Notes: generated by a model not told the origin, from the letters alone. Positions 43,152 to 51,957 are shown, counted from the first letter of the stretch. The stretch: 64,000 nt of DNA from Streptomyces sp. VRA16 Mangrove soil (GCF_017377775.1 NZ_JAFVLN010000006.1:1-64000), one strand, 5' to 3'. Made by a program: numbers and translations.

Positions 43152-43961
43152 TCAGAGCTCGGCGCGCACCGCGTCGGTGAACGGCGGCCACACCTCGGCC
43201 GCCCACGGCCCGAACGCCCGGTCCGTCAGCGCCACACAGGCCGCCCCGGCGTCCGGGTCCACCCACAGGAACGTCCCGGACTGTCCGAAGTGGCCGAACG
43301 TCCGCGGTGACGACGAACTCCCCGTCCAGTGCGGCGACTTGTGGTCCCGGATCTCGAACCCGAGCCCCCAGTCGTTCGGGTTCTGATGTCCGTAACCCGG
43401 CAGTACACCCTTCGTCCCCGGATACTGCACGGTCATCGCCTCGGCCACGGTGCGCGCGTCGAGCAGTCGCGGGGCCTGCACCTCCGCGGCGAACCGCACC
43501 AGGTCGTCCACCGTCGACACCCCGTCCTTGGCGGGGGAGCCCTCCAGCGTGGTCGCGGTCATCCCCAGCGGTTCGAGCACGGCCTGGCGCAGGTACTCGG
43601 CGAACGGGATGTCCGTCGCCTTCGCGATGTGGTCCCCGAGCACCTCGAAGCCGGCGTTCGAGTAGAGCCGCCGCGTGCCGGGCTCCGACGTCGTCCGGTG
43701 CTCGTCGAACGCGAGGCCGCTGGTGTGCGCCAGCAGATGCCGCACCGTCGCACCCTCGGGGCCGGCGGGCTCGTCGAGCTCGATGGCGCCCTCCTCGTAC
43801 GCGACAAGCGCCGCGTAGGCCGCCAACGGCTTGGTGACCGAGGCCAGGGGGAAACGGTGGGCCGTGGGGCCGTGGGTCCCCAGCACCGTGCCGTCCGCAT
43901 GGACGACGGCTGCGGCGGCGGTCGGGACCGGCCAGTTCTCGATCAACGCGAGGCTCTGCAT
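43152..43961 (-). CDS. Serine beta-lactamase/penicillin-binding-protein-like hydrolase
   Basis: 269-residue class C-type fold protein. The SxxK motif is SVTK (near residue 42), the second motif YSN (in LYSNAGFEV, near 100), and the third HFGQSG (near 225) in place of KTG. There is no signal peptide, so it is probably a cytosolic esterase or peptidase rather than a resistance enzyme. Family call is firm; substrate is unknown. Confidence 0.9.
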   Translation of the reverse strand: MQSLALIENWPVPTAAAAVVHADGTVLGTHGPTAHRFPLASVTKPLAAYAALVAYEEGAIELDEPAGPEGATVRHLLAHTSGLAFDEHRTTSEPGTRRLYSNAGFEVLGDHIAKATDIPFAEYLRQAVLEPLGMTATTLEGSPAKDGVSTVDDLVRFAAEVQAPRLLDARTVAEAMTVQYPGTKGVLPGYGHQNPNDWGLGFEIRDHKSPHWTGSSSSPRTFGHFGQSGTFLWVDPDAGAACVALTDRAFGPWAAEVWPPFTDAVRAEL

Positions 43962-43999
43962 GCCTACGAGCCTAATTCCTCCCCCGAGACGCCCGTGAA

Positions 44000-44070
44000 G
44001 CGTCCCGGGGCGGACAGTCCCTAGGCGTCCCTGGGCAGACGGTCCCTAGGGCGTTCCGGGGCGGAAAGCC
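44000..44070. repeat. 25-bp tandem repeat (2.8 units)
   Basis: GCGTCCCGGGGCGGACAGTC then CCTAG at 44000-44024, GCGTCCCTGGGCAGACGGTC then CCTAG at 44025-44049, and a diverged third unit to about 44070. They lie in the gap between the GNAT and beta-lactamase-like genes. Confidence 0.65.
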
Positions 44071-44109
44071 ACCCATCAGCCGTGTGAACAACGCTCCGGG
44101 TCACTACAC

Positions 44110-44577
44110 CTAGAGCGTCACCCTCATCGCGGGCGCCGGGGTGCGGGTGAACCCGAGCGAGGCGTAGAGCGGCTCCCCGGTAGCTGTGGCGTGCAGATCG
44201 ACCCGGCGGACGTCGTGCTCCTTGTACCAGGCCAGGAGGGCTTCCATACAGGCACGCGAGTAGCCGCGCCTGCGGTGCCCCGGGTCGGTGCACACATTGA
44301 AGACGTGTCCCGTGGTTCCGTACGGATTGCCGGGGCTGCCCAGGCTGCGCTGGATCACCCCGGTCGCGCACGCCGCGAGGCCGCCGGAGCCACTCGGGTC
44401 CTCGACGACGAAGGCCGTCAACTCGCCGTCCGGATCGGCGAGATGGCACCGCAATGCCTCGAGCGTGGGCTGCTGCCAGTCCACATCGTCGCTCGGACTC
44501 ATCGAGTCGAGCATGATCTTGCGCAGGCGAACCAGTTCCTCTGCGTCCTCGGGGACCGCACGGCGGGCAGGCTTCAT
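44110..44577 (-). CDS. GNAT family N-acetyltransferase
   Basis: 155-residue acetyl-CoA-dependent transferase. The CoA pyrophosphate loop is DPGHRRRGYSRACMEAL (near residues 100-116), followed by strand RVDLHATATGEPLYASLGF typical of the GNAT C-end. Substrate unknown. ATG 44577 is used; a GTG at 44586 is possible. It is divergent from the MerR gene but the operator structure there points to merR. Confidence 0.88.
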   Translation of the reverse strand: MKPARRAVPEDAEELVRLRKIMLDSMSPSDDVDWQQPTLEALRCHLADPDGELTAFVVEDPSGSGGLAACATGVIQRSLGSPGNPYGTTGHVFNVCTDPGHRRRGYSRACMEALLAWYKEHDVRRVDLHATATGEPLYASLGFTRTPAPAMRVTL

Positions 44578-44635
44578 GATCCGCACCGTAGCGAGGGGGC
44601 CGCCCGGCTGTCGTCGGGATTTCGCCACGATTTGC

Positions 44636-44666
44636 TTGCCTGGAGTGCACTCCAAGGTTCTAGCGT
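44636..44666 (+). promoter_or_regulatory. MerR-type promoter with 19-bp spacer and central palindrome
   Basis: The -35 TTGCCT (44636-44641) and -10 TAGCGT (44661-44666) are 19 bp apart, the long spacer used by MerR activators. Between them TGGAGTGCACTCCA (44641-44654) is a perfect 14-bp palindrome. The merR ATG follows 8 bases after the -10, so the transcript is short-leadered or leaderless. Confidence 0.75.
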
Positions 44667-44673
44667 GGAGACC

Positions 44674-45141
44674 ATGACGGTGATGGAGACCACGCCCGCA
44701 CCCACCCAGGCCAGGGTCGACGCCTGCGTCGCGGCCCCTGAAGTGCATCCGCGTCCGGACGGCCAGGACCGCTACACCATCAGCGAGGTCTCGGCCTTCA
44801 CCGGGCTGACCGCGCACACCCTCCGCTGGTACGAGCGGATCGGCCTGATGCCCGACATCAACCGCTCGCACACCGGTCAGCGCCGTTACAGCAACCACGA
44901 CCTCGACTGGCTCGCCTTCGTCAACAAGCTCCGGCTCACCGGCATGCCGGTGGCGGACATGGTCCGCTACGCCGAGCTCGTGCGGCTGGGCGAGCGGACC
45001 TTCGACGAGCGCCGCGAACTCCTCGAATCGACCCGCCGCGACGTACTGCACAGGATGGCCGAACTCCAGGACACCCTGGCCGTGCTGGACCACAAGATCA
45101 ATTTCTATGCGGGCGCCCGGGAGGCGTCGGAGAGGGCATGA
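44674..45141 (+). CDS. MerR family regulator
   Basis: 155-residue activator. The N-terminal winged helix begins after a 35-residue tail (YTISEVSAFTGLTAHTLRWYERIGL) and is followed by RYSNHDLDWLAFVNKLR. The dimer helix region (ELLESTRRDVLHRMAELQDTL) ends in NFYAG. It resembles AdhR/NmlR-type sensors of aldehydes, but has only one Cys, in the N-tail. Overlaps the aldo/keto reductase by 4 bases (ATGA) and is preceded by a classic MerR promoter, so it likely activates its own operon. Confidence 0.9.
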   Translation: MTVMETTPAPTQARVDACVAAPEVHPRPDGQDRYTISEVSAFTGLTAHTLRWYERIGLMPDINRSHTGQRRYSNHDLDWLAFVNKLRLTGMPVADMVRYAELVRLGERTFDERRELLESTRRDVLHRMAELQDTLAVLDHKINFYAGAREASERA

Positions 45142-46196
45142 ACCGCATGAGCAGCACGGACAGGGCGTCACAGATCGGCGACCAGCCGCGTATCTCCACT
45201 GTTGAGTTGGGAAGCAACGGGCCCGTGGTGGGCGTGCAGGGCCTCGGCTGCATGGGGATGAGCTGGGCCTACGGTCCGACGGACGCCGACGAGGCCCGGG
45301 CCACCCTGGAGCGGGCCCTGGAACTCGGCGTCACCTTGTACGACACCGCCGACGCCTACGGTGACGGCGAGAACGAGCGGTTCCTTGCTCCTTTCGTCAA
45401 AGCGCATCGTGACGAGATCGTCCTGGCGACCAAGTTCGCCATCGGGCTCGATCCGAGCGCCCCGTACAAGCGCATCATCAACAACGACCCCGCTTACATC
45501 AGGACCTGCATCGACGCCAGCCTGCAGCGTCTGGGCGTCGACTCGGTCGACCTGTACTACATGCACCGCCGCGACCCGAAGGTACCGATCGAGGAGACGG
45601 TCGGCGTGATGGCGGAGCTCGTCACGGCCGGCAAGGTCAAGCACCTCGGCCTCAGCGAGGTCACCGGCGCCGAACTGCGGGCCGCGCAGGCCGTGCACCC
45701 GATCGCGGCCGTCCAGTCGGAGTGGTCCCTGTTCAGCCGCGACATCGAGCGGTCGGTGGTGCCCACCGCCGCCGAGCTGGGTGTCGGACTCGTCCCCTAC
45801 TCCCCGCTGGGTCGCGGTTTCCTCACCGGCGCCTTCGTCAGCGCCGACAAGGAGCTGTCCGCGGACGACTTCCGCCGCCAGCAGCCCCGCTTCACCGGGG
45901 ACAACGCCGCGGCCAACGCGGCGCTGCTCGAACCGGTCCGCCGGATCGCCGACGCCCACGAGGCCTCCCTCGGCCAGATCGCACTGGCCTGGGCGCAGCA
46001 CCGCGCGCAGACGTTCGGTCTCGCTGTCGTTCCGATCCCCGGTACCCGCAAGCGCAGCCGCGTCGAGGAGAACACCGCGGCGACCCGTATCGCCCTCACC
46101 GAGGACGAGTTGGCGCTGCTGGAGCCCATCGCCGCCCAGGTCTCCGGTGACCGCTATGCCGACATGAGCTTCACCTCGGCGGGCCGCGAGCAGTAG
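45138..46196 (+). CDS. Aldo/keto reductase
   Basis: 352-residue NADPH-dependent reductase with TIM barrel. GLGCMGMSWAYGPTD near residue 35, catalytic Asp/Tyr in DTADAYGDGENE (near 70), Lys in VLATKF (near 95) and His in YYMHRRDP (near 140) form the tetrad. The NADPH-binding VVPIPGTRKRSRVEEN is near 300. Close to YghZ/AKR13-like proteins. Co-expressed with MerR, probably for aldehyde detoxification. Confidence 0.93.
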   Translation: MNRMSSTDRASQIGDQPRISTVELGSNGPVVGVQGLGCMGMSWAYGPTDADEARATLERALELGVTLYDTADAYGDGENERFLAPFVKAHRDEIVLATKFAIGLDPSAPYKRIINNDPAYIRTCIDASLQRLGVDSVDLYYMHRRDPKVPIEETVGVMAELVTAGKVKHLGLSEVTGAELRAAQAVHPIAAVQSEWSLFSRDIERSVVPTAAELGVGLVPYSPLGRGFLTGAFVSADKELSADDFRRQQPRFTGDNAAANAALLEPVRRIADAHEASLGQIALAWAQHRAQTFGLAVVPIPGTRKRSRVEENTAATRIALTEDELALLEPIAAQVSGDRYADMSFTSAGREQ

Positions 46197-46198
46197 CC

Positions 46199-46222
46199 GG
46201 GCGGTCGGCCGCCGGACCGCCC
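46199..46222. terminator. Hairpin after the aldo/keto reductase gene
   Basis: GGGCGGTC (46199-46206) pairs with GACCGCCC (46215-46222), 2 bases after the stop codon. A second GC-rich hairpin lies further on toward the converging acyltransferase gene. Confidence 0.6.
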
Positions 46223-46295
46223 CCGAGCGGCGGTCCGGGCCCCGCCCTCGCCGCCGCGCCGGACCGGCCGCGGCGGCGAAGCCCGGGCCGAGGCC

Positions 46296-47525
46296 TCACG
46301 CCAGCCCCAGGGCGAAGACCGCGAACCCTGCGGCAAGGACCCCCGCCAGAGCCCGGCGCCCTCGACGCGCCCGCGTCCACGGCGCTTCGAACCCCCGCGC
46401 ATAGCGGCCCGTCAGGGCGAGCAGCACCGCGAACAGCGGCAGCCACGCGAGGCGGGTCGCCACCCAGGCGAGCGTGTCGGGCGCCTGGGTCAGCCCCGGT
46501 ACCGCGCCGGCGAAGGATGCCGGTATCGCGGCTGTGAGCATCGCCGTCTGATGCCAGCACAGGATCGTCATCGCCGAGAGGTTCATGATCACGACAGGTG
46601 CCCAGAGAGCGGGCCGCCGAAGGAGCGCGCCGATGCGGTTGTGCAGCAGGATCGCCGCACCGCTCTGTGCGGCCGCCAGGGCGAGCACGAGAAGCGACGG
46701 CGGATGCGAGTTGGTCCGCGCCTCTCCCGGCACGCCGACCATCGACGTCGGGTAGTGGAACACAAGGAGTAGCGCCGCGAACAGAACGGCCCCACCGATC
46801 AGCAGAGCCCAGGCGCCACGCCGTCCGAGCTTCTTCTCACCCCAGCTGACGCCCAGTTGGTAGGCGAACAGCCAGCCCGGCAGCAGGTTCAGCAGGCTCA
46901 GCCACGACGGCATGGAGGGGGCGAAGGGCCCGTACCGCAGGAAGTCGACGAGGGCGACCGAGCCGATCAGCGGCGCCGCGGCCCACGCTCCCCATCGTCG
47001 CGCGGCCCGGAGGCACCACGGTGTGAGTGCGGTGATCGCCGCGTAGACACCGACGAACCACAGGGGCTGTATGACCAAGGTGGAACCGGTGCGCAGCGTC
47101 TGCCAGGGCACCCCGAGGGCATGCAGGGCCGGGAGCAGGGTTGCCCAGACCGCGGTCACGCCCAGCACCGGGCGGCCCAGCCGGGCGAGTCTGCCGCGCA
47201 GCCACTCGCTCGTCGATGTGCCGCGCTCTCGTGCGCGGCTGTACGAGAGCGCTGACGCGTAGCCGCCGACGAGGAAGAAGATGCCGAGCATCTGCAGCAC
47301 CCAGCTCAGTGGCGCGAAGAAGGAGAAGGCGGACAGCGGGCTCGCATTGTGCAGGGCGCCCTGGGCGTCCACGGTGAACCCGCCGAGCAGCCAGTGGCCG
47401 GTGGGCACGGCCAGCAGGGCCAGGGCCCGCAGCCCGTCCACCGCCCGGTCGCGGTGCGCGGGGGTCTTGGCGTCGATCGAGGCGACGGCCGCTGACGCGG
47501 ATTTCCGCAGAGAGGCAAGGGTCAT
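46296..47525 (-). CDS. Acyltransferase-3 family membrane protein
   Basis: 409-residue protein with about ten transmembrane segments, of the OafA/acyltransferase-3 type that modifies cell-envelope glycans, lipids or natural products. The helix-1 motif RAVDGLRALALLAVPTGHW (key His near residue 45) is typical; the following loop has SFFAPLSWVLQ and RGRLARLGRPVL. The ATG overlaps the preceding DUF1023 stop by 4 bases, so the two are translationally coupled. This suggests esterase and acyltransferase work on one substrate. The substrate is unknown. Confidence 0.87.
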   Translation of the reverse strand: MTLASLRKSASAAVASIDAKTPAHRDRAVDGLRALALLAVPTGHWLLGGFTVDAQGALHNASPLSAFSFFAPLSWVLQMLGIFFLVGGYASALSYSRARERGTSTSEWLRGRLARLGRPVLGVTAVWATLLPALHALGVPWQTLRTGSTLVIQPLWFVGVYAAITALTPWCLRAARRWGAWAAAPLIGSVALVDFLRYGPFAPSMPSWLSLLNLLPGWLFAYQLGVSWGEKKLGRRGAWALLIGGAVLFAALLLVFHYPTSMVGVPGEARTNSHPPSLLVLALAAAQSGAAILLHNRIGALLRRPALWAPVVIMNLSAMTILCWHQTAMLTAAIPASFAGAVPGLTQAPDTLAWVATRLAWLPLFAVLLALTGRYARGFEAPWTRARRGRRALAGVLAAGFAVFALGLA

Positions 47526-48652
47526 GACGAAGCTCCGATGGCGATGTCGGTGAAGGCGCGCAGCGAATCCGTGCCGGGCGCGAAGTAGCCGGTGTGGCCC
47601 TCGGCCCGCTCGGCCGGCACGCGCCGGGCGCCGAAGGACGAGGAGACGGGGTCGGCGCCGTGACCGAGGCCGAACAGTTCGACGTTCGGCACCTTGGCGA
47701 TCCAGTCGCTGTCGTCCCGCGCGGCCCAGACCCGGGCGTGGGTGTGCAGATCGGCCACGCTGTCGGCGTGCAATCCGGGAGAGCCGAAGACCACCAGGTC
47801 CGACGCCGGAAGCCGGGAGGCGGCGAGCCCGCACACCACCGACCCGTAGCTGTGGCAGAAGACGGCCGGTTCCGGGGCGCCCACGGCTGTGAGGCCCTGC
47901 ACGAAGCGGGCCAGCCGTGGCGCTCCCGCCTCGGCCAGCCGCCCCGTGGCCGCGTCGAGGCCCAGCCCCACCGGAGTGGTGTAGCCGACCCAGGCCACCA
48001 CCGCTGTCCGCGCGTCCGCCGCCCGGTACAGGGAGCGAGCCATCCCGGTGGGAGTCCCGTACACGTCCTTGGCCCGGTCGAACGAGTCCAGGTCGATGTC
48101 CGACCCCGGCACGATCACCGACACATGCCGGGCTGCGGTCAAGTCCCCGTAGACTTCGGCGATTTGACCGCGACCCCGTGGGTCGAAGGCGATGATCCGC
48201 CGTCCCGGTGCGAGAAGCTCGGCGTAGCGCTCCGAGCGGGCACGTGCGCTCGCCCGCTCCTGCTCGGAGCGCGCCGTGTCACGGGCGGCGGCCAGAGCCT
48301 GTGCCCGCTCCGACCGCAGCGCCAGCATGTTCGCCTCGTAGCGCAGCGCGATCGGCGCACCGTCCAGGTTGCCGACGACCGAAGGATGCCGAGCGACCAG
48401 CCGATGCCGGTCGGCCGCGCTCAACGTGGCGAAGAAGGCGGAGACTTGATCGGGCCGTGCTGTCGCCGGATCGGGCAACGTGACGCTCAGCGAGTCGTCG
48501 GTCCGCCAGGACGCGGTGCCCGGCGGTGGGCCGGTGAGTGGACGCTGCTCGTGTCCCGATGCCCATCCCGCGGTACCCGCGACCATCGTCGTCGTGAGCG
48601 CGGCGGCGACCAGTGTGCGCCGAGCGCGTCGTTTCCCTGAGCCCAGGACCAT
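47522..48652 (-). CDS. DUF1023 alpha/beta hydrolase, exported, paralog 1
   Basis: 376-residue protein with an N-terminal signal or anchor (RRARRTLVAAALTTTMVAG, residues about 7-25). The alpha/beta-hydrolase nucleophile elbow is AVFCHSYGSVVCG (Ser near 267), with the acid in the ADPVSS region and His in AEGHTGYF (near 355). The central words IIAFDPRGRGQIAEVYGDL and VIVPGSDIDLDSFD are the DUF1023 hallmark. A paralog lies at 52034-53245. Co-transcribed with an acyltransferase and preceded by two palindromes. Confidence 0.87.
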   Translation of the reverse strand: MVLGSGKRRARRTLVAAALTTTMVAGTAGWASGHEQRPLTGPPPGTASWRTDDSLSVTLPDPATARPDQVSAFFATLSAADRHRLVARHPSVVGNLDGAPIALRYEANMLALRSERAQALAAARDTARSEQERASARARSERYAELLAPGRRIIAFDPRGRGQIAEVYGDLTAARHVSVIVPGSDIDLDSFDRAKDVYGTPTGMARSLYRAADARTAVVAWVGYTTPVGLGLDAATGRLAEAGAPRLARFVQGLTAVGAPEPAVFCHSYGSVVCGLAASRLPASDLVVFGSPGLHADSVADLHTHARVWAARDDSDWIAKVPNVELFGLGHGADPVSSSFGARRVPAERAEGHTGYFAPGTDSLRAFTDIAIGASS

Positions 48653-48744
48653 CGCCCTCTCCCCTCCGTCCGTTGGCGTGACGAGAGGGAAGGTAAGGAC
48701 GTGATCGCAGGCGGGGCGTCACACCACGGAGCCAACTCGGAGGT

Positions 48745-48894
48745 GATACCTGGGTATCGGTGACTGATACCGCAGTAGGGGGTGGCGGGCGGACACGGCG
48801 CTCACCTGGCAGAACGCCGTGATACCCGAGGAGTTGGCGATGAAGGGCCCGGCCCGGTCGTGCCCTGCGGATCGTGAGATGTCATACCCGGGTA
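48745..48894. promoter_or_regulatory. TACC-n2-GGTA palindromes upstream of the DUF1023/acyltransferase operon
   Basis: GATACCTGGGTATC at 48745-48758 and TACCCGGGTA at 48885-48894 are palindromes of one type; half-sites GATACC lie at about 48766-48771 and 48821-48826. The first is 93 bases before the DUF1023 start. The same motif occurs at 51016-51056 before the kinase gene, suggesting a common regulator, probably the adjacent NarL-type response regulator. Confidence 0.55.
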
Positions 48895-48898
48895 GGGG

Positions 48899-49576
48899 CT
48901 ATTGCTGCTGTCCGGGAGTGACGAGCCCCGACTCGTACGCGAAGATCACTGCCTGGGCCCGGTCGCGCAGCCCCAGCTTGGCCAGGACCCGCCCGATGTG
49001 GGTCTTCACGGTCTGTTCGGCCAGGACCAGCTTCTCCGCGATCTCCTGGTTCGACAGCCCCCGTGCGATCAGTTCCAGAACTTCGAGTTCGCGCGGTGTC
49101 AGGGTCTTCAGCCGGGGCGAGCGCTCCTTGCGTACCGGCATGGTCTTCGTGAAGTCCTCGATGAGGCGCTTGGTGACCGTAGGAGCGAGCAGCGCCTCGC
49201 CGGCCGCGACCACGCGGACCGCGGCGATCAGATCGGCCGGCGGCGCGTCCTTCAACAGGAAGCCGGAGGCTCCGGCCCGCAGCGCCGCGTAGACATAGTC
49301 GTCCACGTCGAACGTGGTGAGCATCAAAACCTTGGGCCGGTGCACCACGCCGGGCGGCGGATCGAGGAGTTCCCTGGTGGCGGCCAGCCCGTCCATCTCC
49401 GGCATCCGTACGTCCATGAGAACCACGTCGGGATGGGTGGAGCGGCTGACCTCGACACCCTTCCTGCCGTCGGGAGCCTCACCCACGACGTCGATGTCGC
49501 TCTGCGCAGACAGCAGCGCGGCGAAGCCTGCCCGCACCATGGTCTGGTCGTCGACGATGATCACGCGGATGGTCAT
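48899..49576 (-). CDS. NarL/FixJ-type response regulator
   Basis: 225-residue two-component regulator. The receiver domain has DD near 9-10, phospho-Asp in VLMDVRMPEMDG (near 54), Thr in LMLTTFD (near 88) and Lys in LLKDAPP (near 110). The LuxR-type HTH is LTPRELEVLELIARGLSNQEIAEKLVLAEQTVKTHIGRVL (key part SNQEIAEKLVLAEQTVKTH, near 180-198). It begins 15 bases after the kinase stop, so one operon. Confidence 0.95.
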   Translation of the reverse strand: MTIRVIIVDDQTMVRAGFAALLSAQSDIDVVGEAPDGRKGVEVSRSTHPDVVLMDVRMPEMDGLAATRELLDPPPGVVHRPKVLMLTTFDVDDYVYAALRAGASGFLLKDAPPADLIAAVRVVAAGEALLAPTVTKRLIEDFTKTMPVRKERSPRLKTLTPRELEVLELIARGLSNQEIAEKLVLAEQTVKTHIGRVLAKLGLRDRAQAVIFAYESGLVTPGQQQ

Positions 49577-49591
49577 GCGTGCCGAATTCCT

Positions 49592-50977
49592 TTACACCGT
49601 GGGGGAGTCGGGCGCGGTCAGCGGGAGGCGGGCCGCGACACGGAAGCCTCCGCCGGGCAGCGGGCCGACGTCCAGCGTGCCGCCGACCAACCGTACGCGC
49701 TCGCCCATCCCCACGAGGCCGTGTCCGGTGCCGGTCGACTCGAGCGGGGAGAGCGGCCCCGGTGCCGGGCCGTTGACGACGATCACCAGCAAGGCGTCCT
49801 CCTCGAGCCCGATCGAGACCTGCGCCCGCGCACCGGGGGCGTGCCGCACGACGTTCGCGAGCGCCTCCTGCACGATGCGGTAGGCGGAGAGATCCACCGC
49901 CGGTGACACATCGGCCAGTTGACGGACCAGCGCCAGCTCCGGGTAGGACAGCTCGGTGGGCACACCACCGCGTCTCGTCGCTTCCGCCAGCTGCTGCAGC
50001 TGTGCGAGGCCCGGCTGGGGCGTCAGATCTCCCTGCGCCTCCTCGCTGCGCAGCACCGCGAGCAGACGTCTCATCTCGGTCAGCGACTGGCGGGCTCCGG
50101 CTGCGATCGAGGCGAACTCCTCCCGCACTTCGCCCGGCAGATCCGGCAGACGGTACGGCGCCGAATCCGCCTGCACAGTGATCACCGACATGTGATGGGC
50201 GACGACGTCGTGCAGCTCCCGGGCGATCCTCGCCCGCTCCTCCAGCAGAGTGCGGCGCGTCCGCTCGGCCTCGCTGATCGTCTCCTGCTCGACGAGTCTG
50301 CGCTGAGCCTCCCCGCGCTCGCGCAGCAGAGCACCCAGGAGCAGGACCCCACCGCTCAGGACGATGAGCAGCACACCCGTGTCCTGGCTGGTGCTGTCCC
50401 GGAAGGACCCGACGCCGATACTGGCGACGACGGTGACCAGCCAGACGCCGATGAGCGTGCGACGGCTCTCCCGCAGGGCCAGGGCGATGCACAGCGCGAG
50501 ATACCCCACGACGACCATGGGGGTCCAGGGCGACGGATGGTGTGCGTCTCCCTGGAACAGGGGGATCGTCCCCAGCACGTCGGCGACGATCATGATGCAC
50601 CAGGCGGCCAGGGGCCGGGAGACCGCCAGCAGCAGCGGGGCGGCCTGGGCGACGCCGATCGCACCGGCGAGACCACCGCCCACCCCGTAGTCGTTCGACA
50701 GCACCTGGGTGGTGACCGGGATCAGGGTCGCGGTGAACCCGAGCGCGATCACGTACGGCAGCACACGCATCCAACGCTTCGGCGCGTGGGCGAACAGAGG
50801 CTCCGTCCGGGCGTCGCCGGCAGCGGCCGCGAGCCCGGAGCCGGCGGCCGCCGACCAGCGGGCCGCCTCGCCCAGGCCGCGGCGCAGTGCGGCGGACGCA
50901 CGCCGGGCCCCCGTCCGTCCGGGGGCCTCGTCCGGCGGCCGGGGCGGCTGATCAGGGGAGCTCGATGCATTGCTCAT
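49592..50977 (-). CDS. NarL-type (HisKA_3) sensor histidine kinase
   Basis: 461-residue membrane kinase. An Ala/Pro-rich cytosolic N-tail of about 80 residues is followed by roughly five to six transmembrane segments (about 85-245). The phosphoacceptor His is in IARELHDVVAHHMSV (near 290), and the ATP-binding HATPase domain has N-box IVQEALANVVRHAPG (near 375) and G-box STGTGHGLVGMGERVRLVGG. I prefer ATG 50977 because the earlier ATG at 51019 would overlap the candidate operator. It has no large extracellular sensor, so a membrane or envelope signal is likely. Confidence 0.92.
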   Translation of the reverse strand: MSNASSSPDQPPRPPDEAPGRTGARRASAALRRGLGEAARWSAAAGSGLAAAAGDARTEPLFAHAPKRWMRVLPYVIALGFTATLIPVTTQVLSNDYGVGGGLAGAIGVAQAAPLLLAVSRPLAAWCIMIVADVLGTIPLFQGDAHHPSPWTPMVVVGYLALCIALALRESRRTLIGVWLVTVVASIGVGSFRDSTSQDTGVLLIVLSGGVLLLGALLRERGEAQRRLVEQETISEAERTRRTLLEERARIARELHDVVAHHMSVITVQADSAPYRLPDLPGEVREEFASIAAGARQSLTEMRRLLAVLRSEEAQGDLTPQPGLAQLQQLAEATRRGGVPTELSYPELALVRQLADVSPAVDLSAYRIVQEALANVVRHAPGARAQVSIGLEEDALLVIVVNGPAPGPLSPLESTGTGHGLVGMGERVRLVGGTLDVGPLPGGGFRVAARLPLTAPDSPTV

Positions 50978-51015
50978 GGCCGGATCAGCGTAGGCAACAT
51001 CGCTGATCGATGACG

Positions 51016-51056
51016 TCATACCGAGGTGCTCACCGCACGTCGTACCCAGGTATCAC
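51016..51056. promoter_or_regulatory. TACC-n2-GGTA sites upstream of the kinase/regulator operon
   Basis: TCATACCGAGGTGC (51016-51029) and GTACCCAGGTATCAC (51042-51056) lie 24 bases apart centre to centre, between the kinase start and the DUF4429 gene. They resemble the palindromes at 48745-48894 and suggest autoregulation. Confidence 0.5.
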
Positions 51057-51078
51057 AGAGAAGCGGAGCGCCCCGCTG

Positions 51079-51957
51079 TCACAGCTCCGCGAGCAGTTCG
51101 GCCTTCTTCGTCGAGAACTCGGCGTCGGTGACCAGGCCCGCCTGGTGCAGCTCCCCGAGGTGACGGATCCGCTCGGCGATGTCCGCCGGGTCACGGCGTG
51201 CGGGTGCTGACGACTGGGCGGGCAGTTGTCCGGTCACGGCCGGGGCCGAACCCGTCGCGCGCACGGCCGCGAGCACGGAGGCGGCGAACGGAAGCGACTC
51301 GTGCACCGGTCCGTAGCCGAGTCCGAAGACGACCGCGGCCGGGTCCTGGTCGGCCTGCCCGGGCTGCTCGTCGACCGTGCCACGGTGCAGCAGCCGCAGA
51401 TGTCCCTCGAACAGTTCGGGCGAACGCCATTCGACGCCGCTCAGGTCGCCGACCGGGAAGGTCTTGTCCCCGGCCTTCCACTTCGCGGACGACGCACCGG
51501 TCCAGAACCAGCGGAAGGAGACCGACGAGCCGTCGAAGGAGGCCTTCCCGTCGTACGCCTTGAACTGGAGCGGCGCCTCGGGCGGAGCCACCAGATAGCC
51601 GTCGGTCCGTACGTCGTCGTCGGCGACGAGCTGCCCGCGCAGCTCGTCCGCGTAGTACTCGGCGAGGGTCTCCCGTTCGGCGGGCAGCACCAGCCGATAG
51701 GGGTCGCTGCCCTCCTTGAGCTGGCCGGCCGCGGCGTCCATCAGAGGATCGGCGCCCGGTCTCGGCACAGCGTGCAACACCACGGTCCCGCGCTTTCCGG
51801 GAGTCAGAGTCACCGCCGCGATCGCTTCCAGGGGGATGCGGCGCTCGCCCAACGCCTGAAGAAGCTTCGGCGTGCGGATCCCCCGTTCGAAGCGGATGCG
51901 CACGGAGTCGGACTCGAACTCCCAGGCGGCATGAAATCCGGCCAGTACGTCACCCAT
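51079..51957 (-). CDS. DUF4429/SHOCT domain protein
   Basis: 292 residues with no signal. MGDVLAGFHAAWEFESDSVRIRFERG begins the first DUF4429 repeat and GKASFDGSSVSFRWFW (near residue 145) the second. A C-terminal SHOCT-like helix (IAERIRHLGELHQAGLVTDAEFSTKKAELLAEL, key part LHQAGLVTDAEFSTKKAELL) closes the protein. These proteins are Streptomyces-abundant and of unknown function, possibly binding membranes or partners. ATG 51957 is preferred over 51966. Confidence 0.85.
   Translation of the reverse strand: MGDVLAGFHAAWEFESDSVRIRFERGIRTPKLLQALGERRIPLEAIAAVTLTPGKRGTVVLHAVPRPGADPLMDAAAGQLKEGSDPYRLVLPAERETLAEYYADELRGQLVADDDVRTDGYLVAPPEAPLQFKAYDGKASFDGSSVSFRWFWTGASSAKWKAGDKTFPVGDLSGVEWRSPELFEGHLRLLHRGTVDEQPGQADQDPAAVVFGLGYGPVHESLPFAASVLAAVRATGSAPAVTGQLPAQSSAPARRDPADIAERIRHLGELHQAGLVTDAEFSTKKAELLAEL

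Noticed and set aside
43152..43961. Beta-lactam resistance enzyme
   Set aside because: No signal peptide and a HFGQSG in place of KTG point to an esterase-like protein.
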